Shown: in pieces, positions 1 through 11,732 of the stretch
Position numbering within the stretch: position 1 is the stretch's first letter
How the letters are laid out: every line of letters starts with the position of its first letter
Source of the DNA: Coffea arabica
Taxonomy: Eukaryota; Streptophyta; Magnoliopsida; Gentianales; Rubiaceae
Direction of reading: 5' to 3'
DNA: 64,000 nucleotides
NCBI RefSeq assembly: GCF_036785885.1
Contig: NC_092324.1
Location: 25,223,001-25,287,000 of the forward strand
Notes under the pieces: model-generated
What the model was told of the DNA's origin: nothing
What the model saw: only the letters and a program-made list of their open reading frames with translations
The model's database searches: none
Program-made: the position numbers and the translations under genes

Positions 1-38
1 CAGGAAAAAGGACAGAGGTTCTTAGGGTTGAATGGGGA

Positions 39-46
39 TATAAAAA
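39..46 (+). promoter_or_regulatory. candidate TATA box of the Ogre LTR
   Basis: The motif tataaaaa sits at 39-46 of the 5' LTR and is repeated at 18529-18536 in the 3' LTR, about 787 bp into the full LTR. A purine-rich leader follows. If this is the promoter, U3 would be about 0.8 kb and the transcribed R-U5 leader about 4.9 kb. This is a motif-level inference only. Confidence 0.35.
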
Positions 47-1737
47 CAAGAGAGAAAGATAGCCGCAAGGGGAGAGTTAGAGGGCAACGGCGCATGAAAA
101 TCAAACAGCTAGGCGAAACTGGAGGAGGAGAGGTTTTGGAGAGAGGGGAACGGCTGAAAAATCTGGGGAGAAAATAGGGAGAATTCACGGCAAAAGAAAA
201 GGGAAGAAATAGAAATCAGGGAGGAATCGAAACTGAGAGTTGAGAGAGTTGAAACCAAAAGAGGGTAAAGAAGAACAAAAAGGGGGAAGGAGAGCAGGAT
301 AGAGTCGAGGAAGAGGGGAACGGTAGAGAATCTGTCTCCAAGGCTGCGACTTTTTCCAGTGAACGGCCGGAAGATTTGAGCTCCCAGAAATTTGGTTCTT
401 ACATCTCAACTTCATAGGCTACAAAGGTAGTCCTTTTCTGGTTTCGTATCTCCAAATAAACTCAGCATTTTGTATGTTTTTCCTTTTCCATTAAGACTTT
501 ATACATTTTTAACTTTTGGTCTGCGAGTTCACGTTAAAAAATTGCAGGTTTGGACATGGTTTGATATGATGTTTTATTTTGTTTCGATGTTCTGAGTTTT
601 GATGGTTGAACATGGTTGGAACATAGTTTGGACATGGTCCGTAACTCAGCAGTTTGTTTGTCGAGAAATCAGCTTTGTTTGATAGTCATTGATCATGCCT
701 TTTTGTCTTGGGCTATTTCTTCATGATTGTTCTAATGGTAAAGGTGCCAAAAAGTTAGAATTTCTGGGAAAATTTTTGCATATGGAAGTGTTGGAATGTG
801 AAAACATGATGATTGATTGTTGGGATGTGGTTCGATAATAATAAAGGTTTGTGATTTGGGTTCGAAGATTACAAAAAAAAAAAAACAAAAAAAAACAAAA
901 AAATGATGAAGAGTCTTGCGGCAATCCAAGGCAATTTCTTTGCCAAACAGGCTCATTGCAAACCTGCCGGTTTTCATTAAAACTCTGGTTCATTGGCTTT
1001 GTTTTCTGGTTTGTTTGAGTCAATTTTTAGCATGAATGTGAGTTATTTCTGAAGTGCTTTGAATCTGAAGTTTGACTCACAGTTGAACGGCAAACAGATT
1101 TTCATTTTGGTTGATAATTTCTGGGTAGCTAAGCTTTCTGAAATGGCTGACTTTCCTCTTTGGTTTAATGCACGTAAGTTATGTGTTTGGTTGGAGTTGA
1201 AGATGCAATATACGTGCGTGTTTTGGGAAGGCTTGAAAACCTTAAGTTAGAACCAAATGTTTGCTGAAATTAACCATTGAACCAGTCTTGCGCACATATG
1301 CTTTAGATTTTTGGCATGGCTTTCCGTTTAATTTTTGTTGTTCTTGATTGGCTTGTTTGTGTAGTCATTTGCTTAGTGTAAAGTTGCAAACCTGGATTTG
1401 AAAGTATTTAATCAAAGCTGTGTGTATTTGGGTTCAATAAGGTTTGAAAAAACGTTTGATTCTTTATTGGAAAACATATGAGCAAGTGGCCGAAATTTCT
1501 GTGGCATTCTTATGGCTGTTTTTTTTTTTCATGGCTGTCCAATGAATTTTCGCGCTTAAGCTGCATGTTTAATCTTATATAGAAGGGAAGGAAGGGGAGT
1601 TTAGGTGTTGAGTTTGTACATTTGCATCCTTAAAACGCTTGAGCTATGGTCGAATGTTTGCTGAGAATAAGTAAGTCAAAACTGCCGAACTTTCTGTCCT
1701 AGAATTTTCTAGCCGTGACACATGAAGTTTCCCTTAT

Positions 1738-1962
1738 TTGTTCCTTTGCTGCATTTTTCATCTAGCCATGAGTTTGCATTTGTAGTTCCCTTGCTGCATT
1801 TCTCAGCTTAGCCATGAGCTTGCATTAGTTGTTCCTTTGCTGCACTTTTCATCTAACTGTGAGTTGACACATGTTGTTCCCTGGCTACAATTCTCCAGTT
1901 TAGCCATGAACTTTCATCTTGGATTCTTTGCTGCATTTCTCATAAACCCATGAGCTTGGTGA
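1738..1962 (+). repeat. five degenerate 45-bp tandem repeats inside the LTR
   Basis: Units begin near 1738, 1783, 1829, 1874 and 1918. Each has the pattern ttgttcc-tttgctgca-tttctca-tagccatgag-ttgcat. They are diverged from each other but identical between the two LTRs (3' copy at about 20227-20451), so the expansion is older than this insertion. Confidence 0.75.
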
Positions 1963-3446
1963 GCTTTATATGTGTGAAGTTCATGTGAATGGAGTTGCGA
2001 CATAACAACAGAAATTTTGCCGTAGATGGTTTTCTTTCTTTTGCTGCAGTTCATCTCCATAACTTGCTGTTTTCTTAGCTTCTTGCAACAACACATAAGT
2101 TGGTTTTGCCCATTTCCTTTTGCTAGCTAAATCCATTGTAGAAAAGGGTAGTGTTTGATTGGTTTTGAAGATGTACGTTTGGCTCTAAATAGTTTGAACA
2201 ACGTTTAAACATTGCTGGAATTTTGATGAGGTTAGGAACATTGAATCTTCTTGGCATAAAATTTCCTAGCACTTGCATGTTTGTTCCTGCTATGTTTTGG
2301 TTTGTTTGGGGGAACCAAGTTGGGTGTTATGTTGTTTGACTCAAGGTGGGGATGTTGCTAGATAAAACTTGTCCAAACTTGGCTTTAGTTTTTGTCAAAA
2401 TCTGTTTGAAAAAAAAATGCAAATGCAGCAATCTTTGAGTTGGTTTTGTAACAAAAGTGCAGCAGTTTTTTTGATTTTGTAAACTTGCAAGAAATTGCTT
2501 TGATTAAGTATTGTTTAAGCATGCTTTAATTGGAGTTAGTTTAATGCTTTGCTAGCTAAAGATTCATAGATGAATTTGCGGATGAGCTAGCTTAGCCTAC
2601 CAAGATTTTCTTGTTGCTGCCGAAATTTCCTTGTTGTTTGCCGAAAAGTTTCTTGTTTGTTGCAGAAAATTTTGTTCTTTACGTATGCATGCATGCCAAT
2701 ATTTCTAAATGTAACACTTTGCCCCCTCAAGTTTCCCCTTATGCCACTATGACCCAAGTAATTGGAACATTTAATCAATTTGATCCCTCTAAGTTTCTCT
2801 TTGTGCCACAATAGCCCAAGCATGTCTTAGTATCTTGTAATTAAGTCCTAAAATCATTGCAACTTCAATCATTGTTTGACTCTCTCTATATTTTTTGGAA
2901 TCTTTGAGTAGTGTTTGAGTAGTGCTTGCTTGCTTTTGAGTAGTGTTTGCTTTTGGGTCTTTAGTAGATGTTATGTTTGGAGATTGGACGATCATGCCTT
3001 TATTTTGGGCTTTAATTAGTTTGTTTGATATTCATTGAGTTGCAATTGATGGAAGATTCATGTTGAGATGGTTTAGGTGATCGTTTGGTCTAATTTGTTT
3101 TTTTTTATTTTTTTTTATTTTATTTGATCATTTCTAAGTTGCAAAGTGAGGACGGATTCGATGTTTGATGGATTCCGAGTGTCATATTTATCTTTTATTA
3201 TTATATTGGTGCATTAATCCTTTCCTTTGAATGGTTTTAGCCCAAATTAGCTTCTTCTTTAGTGACCATAGCCCAAGTTGAGTCTCGTTCACCTTACTAG
3301 CATTACACACGGGGGAGGTACAATTTCTTTTTTATCTTTTTTTGTTTCTCCTATGTGCCCTTATGTGTTATGTGAATATACCTGTCTACTTCGCTTTCCT
3401 TGCCTCCTTGCATGCATTTACTTGCTTTTACTTTTATTTAAGTTTT

Positions 3447-3690
3447 ATGGGGTATGTGTACACCTCTTGGCTTGTAATAGATAGGGCTCGAAGAGCATTT
3501 GGTCCATTTTCCCTTCCCCTTTATGCTTTTATGGGGTATGTGTACACCTCTTGGCTTGTAATAGATAGGGCTCGAAGAGCATTTGGTCCATTTTCCCTTC
3601 CCCTTTATGCTTTTATGGGGTATGTGTACACCTCTTGGCTTGTAATAGATAGGGCTCGGAGAGCATCTGGTCCATTTCCCCTTCCCCTTG
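3447..3690 (+). repeat. 84-bp tandem repeat, about 2.9 copies, in the LTR
   Basis: Units start at 3447, 3531 and 3615, each with atggggtatgtgtacacc; the third is cut short and has a few differences. The same array is at about 21936-22179 in the 3' LTR. The period is a multiple of three and frames stay open through it, which creates a repetitive open frame that I do not regard as a gene. Confidence 0.85.
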
Positions 3691-5023
3691 GTTGCTTGCT
3701 TTTGTTGTTACATGTTAAATTGCTTTAGTAGGCTCTTGCATCTAGTCGAGCATGCTAAGTGCTACGTGCTACGTGTTTACGAGCGTTTTGGCATGTCTAC
3801 TTGCTTTCATAACCATGAATGAATGGAATGGATGAATGTACGTCACCACACTAGCCTAATGCTAGTTGTGGCTCATTTTTATTAGGAATTCATAGAAAGG
3901 GCTAGTCCAACGCTAGACCCGATAGGATTTTTCCTTTGTTTTTTTATTAATGCATTGTTTGCCTGTTCACTACATATCACGCATTTTCCTTAGTTTTATC
4001 ATTTGGCATGATCCTCGACCCCCTTTTCCCCTCACTTTAGGTTTTGCATCCCATACTAGCTATAGGGTTCATTTTGCTTGAGTGTCCCTTTCCGATAAGG
4101 GAAACGAGCGAGTGTGGCTACTCGATAGCCTTAGCACGCTAGTTCCGCCTTCTAATCAAAGGGAAAATCAAGTCACGATTTAGGTCTCCCCGTACCCAAT
4201 ATGCATGAATTCCCTAGGCTCATGCATTCTCAATCCACTCTATCATTACACTTTCACTTTTGTCTCATTTGCACACATGCACCTTTTTTATCACCTTCAC
4301 TTGCACACGAACATTTTTTTTACTTGCACACGAACATTTTTATCTTCACTCGCACACGAGTACTTTCATCTACATTTGCACACCTTCACTCTTATCTTAT
4401 TACTTTTATCATTTTTCTCATTTCACACAAACTCACACTTTCACATGGCATGCATTCCACTCATTTTTCACGTCATTTAGGTTTAGGTGTGACCTCTCCA
4501 AAAGGATCATTATTGGGCTTCACAATTAATGTGATTGGCACCACTCAACCTTTGAAGAGAAATTTCCCCCAATCCCCCTAGGTCTAGGTTTTTGCATTCA
4601 TATAGACATATCCAATACGTGATACATACCTTGGGTAGAAAATTTAGGAAAAATTGGTTCAAGTCACGCAACTAGCCTTGGCTAGGTCGAAGGGGTGCCT
4701 TGGATTTTTATCCTTGCCTTCCCTTTCGTCAAATGTGACCCCCGATCCCTCTTTTGGTTACGTAGACCCAAAAGTTCTTAAAAAGGGTTTATTTACTTTT
4801 TTATTCAAAAACAAAAAAATCATTTTTGGGTGACTTGGTACACCCTAACTCTATACCAAGTGGCGACTCCATTTTTGATACAAAAAACCCTTTTGAACTT
4901 CACTTGGCCAAATCGTCGCATTCTAAGTCCCATGGCCTTTTACTTTTCATTTTGCACACGTTCACACATTGCACACCACACACCACACAATTCAACTCGA
5001 ATCGAAAAGTGGGGCGCGACAGT

Positions 5024-5041
5024 TGGCGACTCCACTGGGGA
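5024..5041 (+). other. primer binding site, tRNA-Arg type
   Basis: TGGCGACTCCACTGGGGA begins two bases after the last LTR base. TGG is the complement of the universal CCA tRNA tail. Ogre elements are known to use a tRNA-Arg primer with a very similar site; the exact isoacceptor is inferred, not computed. Confidence 0.75.
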
Positions 5042-6235
5042 CTTCCTAAGTGGGTCCGAGCATTTGATTTGGCCATTCTTTTCCCTTTTCTACCCTTTTT
5101 ATGCATAGCGTTTGGATATTAGGATTGCATTTTTCATTTTTAGGACCGTTTTGTCTTATGTACGTAATCAAACCAATCCCTCGACTCATGAATGTATGTT
5201 TGAATGAATGTTTACTTATTATCTCGCGCTTGCATTGCATTTGGGGGGGTGTGTGTCACCCTTAGAGCTTCGCGTGGGTTCTTGATCCCTCCCCTCCAAA
5301 ACGTGCACTATCATACGCGCATACGCTTTACTATTCATCCCCCTTTATTTTTCTTTTAGTGGCTTGTCACGCCACTCCACCCTTTTAGGATTAGGAGACC
5401 CACTTGGACGTGTGATCGTGTCACGACGTGCGCGTAGCACGATCCAATGGGTCACTCAATCTTCCGCTTTAAACTTTGGGTTAATAACCTTTAGTTTTTA
5501 GTCGAAGGTTGAGGATTTTTATAGATTCACTCAAACATGCAGCCGTAACACGACGTGTGCGTAGCGGTGTTTGGGGAATCGCTCGAGCCACCGACAAAGG
5601 GCCTTGGGAGTGATGACCCTTGGCCACGAGTCTGAAGGCTTGGGGACCTGAGCTTATCGAGTTAGATGCATTAGTGAACCCCAACCGTATGCATCCATAT
5701 AGTTCACCTAGGGTAGAGTCGGCCTTACCCTATTAGAGACACCACTCACGAGGGGAGGGATCCCACCCTTCTCCTTATTTATTTTTCCTGCTTTTTATAT
5801 CATTTAACTGTCCAACGTGTTATGTGTTAAACTAACTTTCTTTGTTTTTTGCCTTTGCATTCACAAACATTAGGAAATAAGGGGTCTGGCATGACCTTCT
5901 TTTAGAGCCTACCCTTATAGATAGCTGTTACATGTTTAACAATTATGGTATATTTTGTTCATAAACTAATAATGCCATACCATTTTAGGCCTACCCTGGC
6001 AGATAAAGGGTTCTTTAGGTCACGTCTTATTGCATATTTTACCGCTTTAATAAATGGCATCATGCATAAGCCCTAGAAAGGGAATGCCATTTAGGGGATC
6101 CCATTTTTAGGATTAGCCCACCTTGATCCTCCCGTGGGTACATAACCCTTTAAGGGAGTTCACGTTTAAATTTTTGCCAAAACCTGACAAGTGGGACCTG
6201 TAGGTAAGGTATTTGACTCCGGTTTTGGTTTATAG
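5042..6235 (+). other. untranslated leader between primer site and ORF1
   Basis: This 1.2 kb has no credible coding region. It contains short direct repeats, such as cacgacgtgcgcgtagc near 5422 and cacgacgtgtgcgtagc near 5549, and recurring phrases of the type cctacccttatagat / cctaccctggcagat (5916, 5990). It probably serves as leader and packaging sequence, which is inference from its place. Confidence 0.6.
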
Positions 6236-7738
6236 ATGGAAAGTCCTCGCCGAGTGCAACAGATGTTAGTAGTGCCGCCGGAGGTACAAAGATGGCCCAC
6301 ATTACTCTCACCCAACGAGGTTAACCAAATAGCCGATCGCTTAGGACACATCGGGGATTTCAAGGACATTAAGTCCGATGGATATTTGGTAGAAGCTTTG
6401 GTGCATCTATGGGACCCCACTTGTTCTTCTTTTAGAGTTGGAAAAAGGGAGATGACCATAACGATTGAGGAAGTCGCCGGATTTCTCAATTTGCCGATTC
6501 AAGGAACTGCCGTGGTATTGCCGCTAGTATCTAACAAAGTTGAATTTTGCCGTTTCACTGGGTTAAAGGAATCAGTACTACAAGGGGCAGACCAAAATAT
6601 AGAGGCGAAGTTCTTATTTGATCGATTTGCGCTAAGAGATGGTTTTGAGAGGCATCGAGGGGACTTCTCGTTTACTTCCAAGGAAGCGTGGGATCGAAAG
6701 AGAGTCTGGGTATACGGTTTAGTCATGACGGGAACCTACTTTTTTCCTAGGAAAGACAAAAAGATAGCCTTCAAGCTCACTAGAATCCTGTATGACTTGT
6801 TTCTCGGAATTAATGGTAGGCCGTGTTCCATTATTCCTACCATTTTGGCCGACATCTTCATAGCTTGCACTACCTGTCAGAAAGGGAAAAAGTTCTTTTG
6901 TGGTTCAAATTTGATCTTACATATATGGGGAATGGAGCATTTCATGAGGCGACCGGCTATTTCATCGAGTCTACCAATGTTCGCATACAACTGGATAACC
7001 ACACATCACAAGAGGATTAACAGAGACAGTTTGCCGCGTAATGCAGCTGAGTTTGTGGATTTCTTGAAGAACCTGACCGATCAAAATATTAGATGGGTGT
7101 TGGATTGGACCGATTGTACCAAACCTGTTCTTCGCACTCAGGCATCCGAATTCATTCTCCTACTAGGTACTCAAGGGATTACCGCGTACGTCCCAAAAAG
7201 GTTTCTCAGACAATTAGGGCGTACTCAAGAAATACCACCCGTGTTTGACATGAGCGAAGTCACCATTATTTTTAACTGGGGAATGTGCCCAAATCAAATC
7301 CCTATGAAAGATCGGATTATTGACGCCTGGGTGACGTTGTCTGATGACGTAAGTTTTAGATACATCCCGGAACTCCAGCAAAAGGGGTTGAAGACTCCCC
7401 AATACGAAGACTGGGTAACAAAATTTGCTACATCAGGGCAATTAGACGGACCAGTTGAGGAGATCGAAAGGCTGAAGGCCATAATTGAGTTGAAAGACAG
7501 GGAGGTTTTGCAGTTAAAGCAATCCGTTGAAGTACACAAGGGAAAAGCAGAGGAAAACAAGAGGCTATATGAAGAGGAGCGAGAAAGGCGACAAGAGATG
7601 AAGCGGAAATGTGGGGAATTATATGATCAAGCCGAGCGTGTCAAGAGGCCATATGCTAGAGAAACTAAAGACTCTGTATTAGATAGACTCAAAAACTTTG
7701 GTGATCTTGTACGGAATCGTCTTCGTGATATGATGTAA
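6236..7738 (+). CDS. ORF1 protein of the Ogre-like element
   Basis: An intact 500-residue frame upstream of gag in the same orientation. An extra ORF1 at this place is a known trait of Ogre elements and its function there is not settled. The N-terminal 390 residues look like one globular domain rich in W, F and L, with WPTLLSPNEVNQIADRLGHI near residue 19 and EEVAGFLNLPIQG near 78. This resembles the plant mobile domain found in some host aminotransferase-like proteins and in transposon ORFs. Residues about 405-475 are strongly charged with heptad-like E/K/L spacing (EEIERLKAIIELKDREVLQL), which predicts a coiled coil. The C-terminus is basic. The frame has no stop or shift, in contrast to pol. 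It is read from its own ATG, 359 bp before gag, so it needs separate initiation or splicing. The plant-mobile-domain call is by recollection and would need a profile search. Confidence 0.8.
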   Translation: MESPRRVQQMLVVPPEVQRWPTLLSPNEVNQIADRLGHIGDFKDIKSDGYLVEALVHLWDPTCSSFRVGKREMTITIEEVAGFLNLPIQGTAVVLPLVSNKVEFCRFTGLKESVLQGADQNIEAKFLFDRFALRDGFERHRGDFSFTSKEAWDRKRVWVYGLVMTGTYFFPRKDKKIAFKLTRILYDLFLGINGRPCSIIPTILADIFIACTTCQKGKKFFCGSNLILHIWGMEHFMRRPAISSSLPMFAYNWITTHHKRINRDSLPRNAAEFVDFLKNLTDQNIRWVLDWTDCTKPVLRTQASEFILLLGTQGITAYVPKRFLRQLGRTQEIPPVFDMSEVTIIFNWGMCPNQIPMKDRIIDAWVTLSDDVSFRYIPELQQKGLKTPQYEDWVTKFATSGQLDGPVEEIERLKAIIELKDREVLQLKQSVEVHKGKAEENKRLYEEERERRQEMKRKCGELYDQAERVKRPYARETKDSVLDRLKNFGDLVRNRLRDMM

Positions 7739-8097
7739 ATATTGGCAATTTTCTTTCAATGAAAGCGATTTCTCTTTTGCACTTATTCAGAATTGTTGTC
7801 AAAAACAGGTTTGTGTTACGGGTCCCATTTCGAAGGTGTTGCATCATACTAGGCCTACCCTTGGCACAAAAAGGGTCTCCCCAATAGGACATGCATCCGA
7901 ATTGTTTGGATATTTACTAACTCTTGTTTTTTTTTTCTTTTCTTTTTCTTTATTTTACTTTGGTAAAAAGCTAAACGAGGGCTAAAATCTAAAGGCACTT
8001 CCTTTCCAAATTCTCAGGTAGAATTTTAAACATAGCTTCTCGACGAAGCCCCATTATAACGCGATCCCGAAGTAAGGCCCAAAGGAATCGTGTAGAC
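7739..8097 (+). other. spacer between ORF1 and gag
   Basis: Non-coding, T-rich in its middle (7924-7960). It ends with ctcaggtagaattt and a short leader before the gag ATG at 8098. A phrase like those in the 5' leader recurs at 7853 (cctacccttggcac). Nothing else is seen. Confidence 0.5.
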
Positions 8098-11000
8098 ATG
8101 AGTACCCAGCAAGAGTCATCGGAAAAGACCGTTGCAACGACCCAGCCGGAGATTGCAAGTCCCGGGGTTCAGTTGACCGAATTGCTCACTAAATTTGGGG
8201 AGATGGCATCTGAAATGGCCGCCCAAAAGAAACTGATCGATGAGCTCGTTAGTAGCGGAGTGCAACCCGAGTCTCCGCCCATCAAACAAACACAATCCGA
8301 ACCATTTGTTATTCCGCCAATTCAAACCACGTTACCATTTGTTATTCCTCCAATTCAAACCACGTTTGAGGGAACTTTCAACCCGCAATATGCTTATACT
8401 CAAAATCCTCCTTTCTATCCCCCTTATGGGCAAGGATTCCAGCCTCAGGGTGATCCAAACATGCATGTAAATCCACCGACTTTTTTCCAAACTACCGCAG
8501 AGCCCGTTGTGCCGGAGCACGTTTTTCAAAACAAGCCAGAAATGGGAGAGTCATCTGCCCCGGTTGATCTAAAGTTGCTTAAGCGATTGGATCGTTTCGA
8601 TGAATTCATCCGCAAGAGCCAAGGTTTAAGCAAGCAAGGGGTGCTGGACTACGATGATTTGTGCCTATTTCCAAACGTACAACTGCCGGTGGGGTTCAAG
8701 ACCCCGAAGTTCAACAAATATGATGGTACCAGCAACCCTAAAACGCACCTGCGCTTGTTTGCTAACAAGTTGGGCAAGCCAGTGGATGACGAGAATTTGC
8801 CGTTGAGATTATTTCCAGAAAGCTTAGAAGGGGATGCTCTCGATTGGTACTCCAACCTAAAGCCAGAGGAAGTGAAGACCTGGCTCGATCTGTCCAATGC
8901 CTTCATTCGACAATATGAGTATAACTGTGAGCTAGCGCCAACCCGGACTACTCTGGAAGGAACGAAAAGGAAGCCTTCTGAGGACCACAAGACCTATGCT
9001 AAGAGGTGGAGAAAGGTAGCTGCTAAGGTCGAGCCACCAATGACCGAGGATGAAATCATACGTACTTTCATAAAGGCCCATGATCCGCCGTACTTCGAAG
9101 AGATTTTCCGTATGACCGGATGTTCGTTTGCTGCAATTGTAAATAAACTTGAAGAATTTGACGACTTTGTAAGAGCTGGGAAAATTGTTAATGTATCTGC
9201 CCTGAAATCGCAAGTAGAAGCTTTGCAAGGGCGAGGAAGCAGTGAAAAGAAACCACCATTCAAAAAGAAAGAAGGAGATACAACCTTTGTTTGGAACCAC
9301 AACCTTTCACCCCGACCCCGATGCCAACACAACCCAACCTACCAACAACCTTACCCTTACTACTATTCAAGCCCAAACCATGTATATACTACCAATATCC
9401 ACCACCCTCGACCTCGCCCAAACTATACTAACCCACCTTCAGCCCCTTTCCAAATTTCCCAACCAAATCCACCCCAAAACCGACTTCGTCCACCATATAA
9501 CCCAAGATTTCCTCCTCCAAATAGACCTGTTTACAATCATCCTCAACCTCATGAACCTTACAACCGACCCCCAAGCCGTACTTTTACCAATTTAGGTAGG
9601 CCTTTAGACCAACTGTACGACCAGTTAAAGGCCTCCGGAAAAATTGGTACAGTACCACCTCCTACCTATCCGTATGGCATGCCCGCTTGGTATAACCCGC
9701 AAGCTGTTTGCGCATATCATTCAGGGGCACCTGGGCATGCAACTTTGGATTGTAAGGCGCTAAAGCATAAAGTTCAGGATATGGTTGAGTCTGGAGAAAT
9801 CGTGATCAGAAAGAGGGAGCCGCAAGGGCCAAACGTAAATCAAAACCCCTTGCCAGAGCACGTTGGGGTTATTATGGACGATGCGGAGTACGAGGAACAA
9901 ATTAAGAAATTGGCAATAGAAGCTGAAGTGTTTGGGGTCACGGACCGACCGTTTGTCATAGAGTTGCCATTCGAAGAAGATAACAAGCCTTTTGTCTTAG
10001 ATCTCACGCCAGCGGAGAATGAAGCTTTGGAACCAGTAGTCATCGAATTCCCGAAGCAGGAGCCCGTATTAAGTCTGCAACAAGTGCCGTGGAATTACGA
10101 TGAGCCTAGCATACAGATCGGGGAAAATTCAACTGCAAAGAAGGAAGTGTCAGTAGTTACTAGATCGGGGAAGACTGTAAATCCATTTGAGACTACTACT
10201 CCAATTCAAGCCAATAGTTCTGAGCCACCCCTCAAACCAACAATTACCGAGAAAGAAGCCGTGGATTTCCTTAAACGATTCCAGAGAAGTGAATACAACA
10301 TAGTGGAAAAGCTAAGCAAATCACCTGCCCAGATAACCATGTTGGACCTACTTTTCTCCTCGGACGTGCATAGGGATGCATTGATCGATGTATTAACAAG
10401 AGCTCAAATTCCGAGAGACATTTCTGTTGATAATTTTTCAAACGTGGTGGGGAGTGTATTATTCAAGAAGCAAATTGCTTTTTCTGATGATGAATTGCCG
10501 ACGGAGGGCATTGGACATAATAAGGCGTTGTACATAACAGTGAGGTGCAACGGAAAAATGCTGCCTAAGGTGTTAATCGATAATGGATCCGCACTGAATA
10601 TCTGTCCGTGGAGTACCTTAGAGAAACTAGGGTTGCAAGACATCAAGCTGAGGCCTTCAGGGACTATCGTTCGAGGGTTTGATGGAGCTCAAAGGGAGCC
10701 GATAGGAGAGGCAGATTTAGTAATCGAGATGGGGCCCGCCCAGTTTCAAATAACTTGCCAAGTCATGAACTTCCCAAGCATTTATAATATTTTACTTGGA
10801 AGGCCATGGATTCACAAGTCTGGGGCCGTGCCGTCTTCGTTGCATCAATTACTCAAGTTCGTGGTAAATGACAAGCTAATCACTATCTTTGCTGAAGAGG
10901 ACTGCCTGGTGATCACCGATTCTGGAGTTAAAGAGGAGGGTAGTCAAAGTGTTACCATGTCCCCTCACAGCACATCCGATATAGTCTCCGTAAGTTGGAT

Positions 11001-11450
11001 AACCACGGAGGAACAAACTCCCTCAAAAGCCAGTGTAATGATGGCCAGAGAAATGATTCGTGGAGGATACAAATTCGACAAGGGTTTGGGGCGTGAACTG
11101 CAAGGGATCCTGAAGCCAGTGAAGATAGTAGAAAAGAGAGATACCTTCGGTTTGGGTTTCAGACCAACCGCCAAGGATTTCAAGGAGATGAAAGAGCGTA
11201 AAAGAGCAGAAAAGGAGGGCCGGCAAAGGGTTTTCGATATTCCACCACTGTGGTATACTTTTCCCCGGCCAACTGAAATAATCACATCAGAGGGTAATTC
11301 AACTGAAGAAATCGAGAATAGTTTGTCCCAATTGTTCGTTGGGGCAATATTTGAAGACAATTTCCCGAGCGAGGCCGAATTTCCTGACATCCCTGAGGGG
11401 TCTATTTCTAATTGGACTGCCGAGTTCCTGCCTGTTCAGAAGGAGTTTCG
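8098..11450 (+). CDS. gag-pro: gag-protease polyprotein, exon 1
   Basis: Unspliced, this reads 1118 residues to a stop at 11452-11454; spliced, it continues into pol. Residues about 203-361 are a Retrotrans_gag (capsid) domain with PKFNKYDGTSNP and DALDWYSNL. Residues about 400-510 are a P/Y/N-rich linker. A zinc-knuckle-like motif CAYHSGAPGHATLDC lies near 538-552, with an extra H in place of the usual second C. The aspartic protease follows with catalytic D828 in VLIDNGSALN and ILLGRPWIH about 80 residues on; N replaces the usual T or S in the D-T/S-G triad, which is common in this lineage. Residues about 984-1035 look like a G-patch (GGYKFDKGLGRELQGILKP). The start is the first ATG of the frame and is followed by a polar leader. 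Gag packages the RNA and the protease cuts the polyprotein. Confidence 0.9.
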
Positions 11451-11732
11451 GTAAATCTAGGGGGTTTGTCATTCATATGGATTCATGGAAAAATACTTTT
11501 GCATCTGTAAATAGTTAATGAAAGCATCTTTACTTTTGGCTAAAATTTGCATATGTAAATATTGTTTCCGTTTGCTTTCTTTTGTTTTGCTTTCAATCAA
11601 TGGTTTTATGAAAATGCACAAGTTGTTCTTGACATGTTGTTGTTTATTCGTTTGTTTATATTCATATTGCTTGTTTCATTTGTTTGTTGTATGTTTATTT
11701 GCTTATTGCCCCACATTCGTTAATTCTTTCAG
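11451..11732 (+). other. intron between protease and RT
   Basis: The donor is cg|gtaaat at 11451 and the acceptor is ttctttcag| at 11732, after a T-rich tract. Removal of these 282 bases leaves two bases of a codon before and one after, and joins gag-pro in frame to the RT-side frame. The intron includes the gag stop, so only spliced RNA gives Gag-Pol. An intron at this place is a known Ogre feature. The exact sites are inferred from consensus and frame. Confidence 0.85.

Larger units (their letters stand above)
1..5021 (+). repeat. 5' LTR of the Ogre-like element (3' 5.0 kb of it)
   Basis: This stretch matches 18491-23511 almost base for base and ends in gcgcgaca, directly before the primer site. 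By eye I find substitutions near 503, 2888, 3380 and 4878, and one-base length changes in homopolymers near 510, 853-865, 1510 and 4950. Many open frames occur here but they are low-complexity or repeated, so I do not call genes. The first 400 bases are purine-rich on the + strand. The 2700-4700 part is pyrimidine-rich with runs of cacacg and ttgcacac. Confidence 0.95.

Noticed and set aside
3278..3728. Open frames of 68 and 128 codons with a repeated segment in the LTR
   Set aside because: They are produced by the 84-bp repeat whose length is divisible by three; the sequence is otherwise LTR and the same in both LTRs.
4201..5122. Several overlapping open frames near the end of the 5' LTR and its 3' copy
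   Set aside because: They are H/F/T-rich translations of cacacg and ttttc runs, overlap in different frames, and one crosses the primer site.
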